NCBI GenBank assembly: GCA_003455565.1
Contig: DMQW01000098.1
Span: forward strand, 1 to 5,978
DNA from: Limisphaerales bacterium
GTDB lineage: Bacteria; Verrucomicrobiota; Verrucomicrobiia; Limisphaerales; UBA11358
Length of the DNA stretch: 5,978 bases
Direction: 5' to 3'
The number at the start of each line of letters is the position of its first letter. Position 1 is the stretch's first letter. Both the position numbers and the translations under genes were made by a program. The notes below the pieces were generated by a model. It searched no databases. It had not been told where the DNA came from and was given only the letters and a program-made list of their open reading frames with translations. Positions 4,861 to 5,978 of the stretch are shown here, one piece after another.

Positions 4861-5978
4861 TTTACGCGTTGAACCAGCAGTTCCCGCACGCGACGTTCAT
4901 CCACGACGTGCGCCGTGAGCTTCAATCCCGCAAACGTCGCCGTCTCATCCACCGCCGGCACCACGCCCAGCAAATGCGTGAGCAATCCGCCCATCGTCTC
5001 GACCTCTGCGACTTCGGGCAGCGCGGGAAATTCGCGGCGGAAATCCTCCAGCCGCATCGTGCCGTTCACGCGCCAGCGGCCAAAAGAAATTTTCTCCAGC
5101 ACGAAACCTTGCGGTGCGGTGGCGGTGCGGATTTTCCCGACGAGCTGGCCGAGGATGTCCTCCATCGTGACCAGGCCTGCCGTGCCGCCGAACTCATCCA
5201 GCACCACCGCCAGCCCGCGCTGCTGCTTCTGCAACGCGCGAAACAACAGCAGCAGATTCATGGATTCCGGCACGAACGAGGGAAATTCAATCGCGTCCAA
5301 CAGATCAATTTTCGGATCAAGCAGCAGCGCGCGCGTGTTCAGGATGCCCACAATCGTGTCCGGCGATTCATCATACATCGGCAGACGGCGATGCTTGAAT
5401 TTCCGCGCCGCCACGAGCATTTCCTCCACCGTCGCCTCGTCGGAAATGCACGCCATGCCGGCGCGCGGACGCATCACGTCGCGCGCCGTGCGATGATCAA
5501 GGCTGATGATTTGCAGAATGATTTCGCGTTCCGATTCGTCGAGCGTGCCCTGCCGCCACGCGAGTTCGAGCAGTTCCTGATACTCCAACTCCGTGACCGC
5601 CGACGGCGGCGTGGCCCTGGTGGCGGCGGTTTTCAGAATCGCCGCATTCGTCCACTGCGCAACGCGATGCAGCGGCTGGGAAAATTTTTCAAAAAAGTGC
5701 AGCGGCCACGCCACGCGCAACGCCCAGCGTTCCGGCTGGCGCACCGCCAAAGTTTTCGGGAGAACCTCGCCGCCGATCAGCACCAGCACCGCCAGTGCGA
5801 GCATTGTCAACGCCAGCGCCCAGTGCGCGTTGAACACCATCCGCAGCGCCGCCGCGAGGATCGCCGCGTTGGCGAACGTGTTGCCCAGCGCCAGCGTCGC
5901 CTGCAAATCCTGCGGCCGCGCGAGCAGTTGCACCACGATGCCGCCCGCGCCCCGCCGCCCGTTCCCCCGCCCGGGGAC
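4857..5978 (-). CDS. CNNM/CorC (HlyC/TlyC) family membrane protein with CBS pair, N-terminus beyond the window
   Basis: First visible gene of the operon; 373 residues are visible. The frame is open through 5976-5978, and residues before the GTG at 5936 (NGRRGAGGIV) match the family's GNxxA segment ahead of LLARPQDLQATLALGNTFAN, so the GTG is internal and the true start, with the first membrane helix, is outside. Visible numbering: rest of the DUF21 domain with GEVLPK (70-75); CBS pair with HRTARDVMRPR (162-172) and VLDEFGGTAGLVTMEDI (259-275); CorC_HlyC domain (about 285-370) with the conserved METMGG-like VETMGG (326-331). The domain plan is that of CorC/CNNM Mg2+ and divalent cation transporters of the inner membrane. 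The stop overlaps the start of the next paralogue (ATGA, 4860-4857). The last 40 bases of the window are extremely GC-rich, a place where an assembly may have ended or erred. Confidence 0.9.
   Translation of the reverse strand, partial: VPGRGNGRRGAGGIVVQLLARPQDLQATLALGNTFANAAILAAALRMVFNAHWALALTMLALAVLVLIGGEVLPKTLAVRQPERWALRVAWPLHFFEKFSQPLHRVAQWTNAAILKTAATRATPPSAVTELEYQELLELAWRQGTLDESEREIILQIISLDHRTARDVMRPRAGMACISDEATVEEMLVAARKFKHRRLPMYDESPDTIVGILNTRALLLDPKIDLLDAIEFPSFVPESMNLLLLFRALQKQQRGLAVVLDEFGGTAGLVTMEDILGQLVGKIRTATAPQGFVLEKISFGRWRVNGTMRLEDFRREFPALPEVAEVETMGGLLTHLLGVVPAVDETATFAGLKLTAHVVDERRVRELLVQRVK

Overview
The window is high-GC bacterial chromosomal DNA, densely coded, holding five well-supported genes and possibly the tail of a sixth. 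Codon use, the scarcity of strong Shine-Dalgarno sequences, a long intergenic palindrome built of AATGAC-type units, and the style of the proteins suggest a member of Verrucomicrobiota, perhaps the Pedosphaera/Limisphaera group. This taxonomic reading is an inference from impression; no marker gene is present.

Left part (1-1206): a possible C-terminal tail of an upstream gene (2-70) is followed by a ten-helix membrane protein (81-1097, + strand). It keeps the two-fold alpha-repeat layout of the Na+/Ca2+ exchanger (CaCA) superfamily, but both signature glutamates appear to be replaced by asparagine. After it comes an imperfect palindrome of about 106 bp (1101-1206), which lies between convergent genes and supplies the last codons and the stop of the gene on the other side.

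Middle part (1191-2571): a 154-residue cytosolic protein of unknown function (1655 down to 1191, - strand) is divergent from a carotenoid biosynthesis membrane protein of the DUF422/CruF family (1783-2571, + strand). They share an intergenic region of 127 bp with an AT-rich dyad. No other carotenoid gene is visible.

Right part (2573-5978): three consecutive - strand genes encode paralogous CNNM/CorC-type (HlyC/TlyC, COG1253) membrane proteins. Each junction is a 4-bp ATGA stop/start overlap, so this is one translationally coupled operon read from right to left. The first gene is cut by the window edge. The first and third paralogues have the full plan (DUF21 membrane domain, CBS pair, C-terminal CorC_HlyC domain). 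The middle one has degenerate signature motifs and lacks the C-terminal domain. These families are linked to Mg2+/divalent cation efflux or homeostasis; the tight coupling suggests the three products may work together, possibly as a hetero-oligomer, but that is inference.

I found no RNA gene, CRISPR array, transposase or prophage signal. The most interesting items are the coupled three-paralogue CNNM operon with its degenerate middle member, the exchanger-like protein with altered ion-site residues, and the palindrome that overlaps a coding end.
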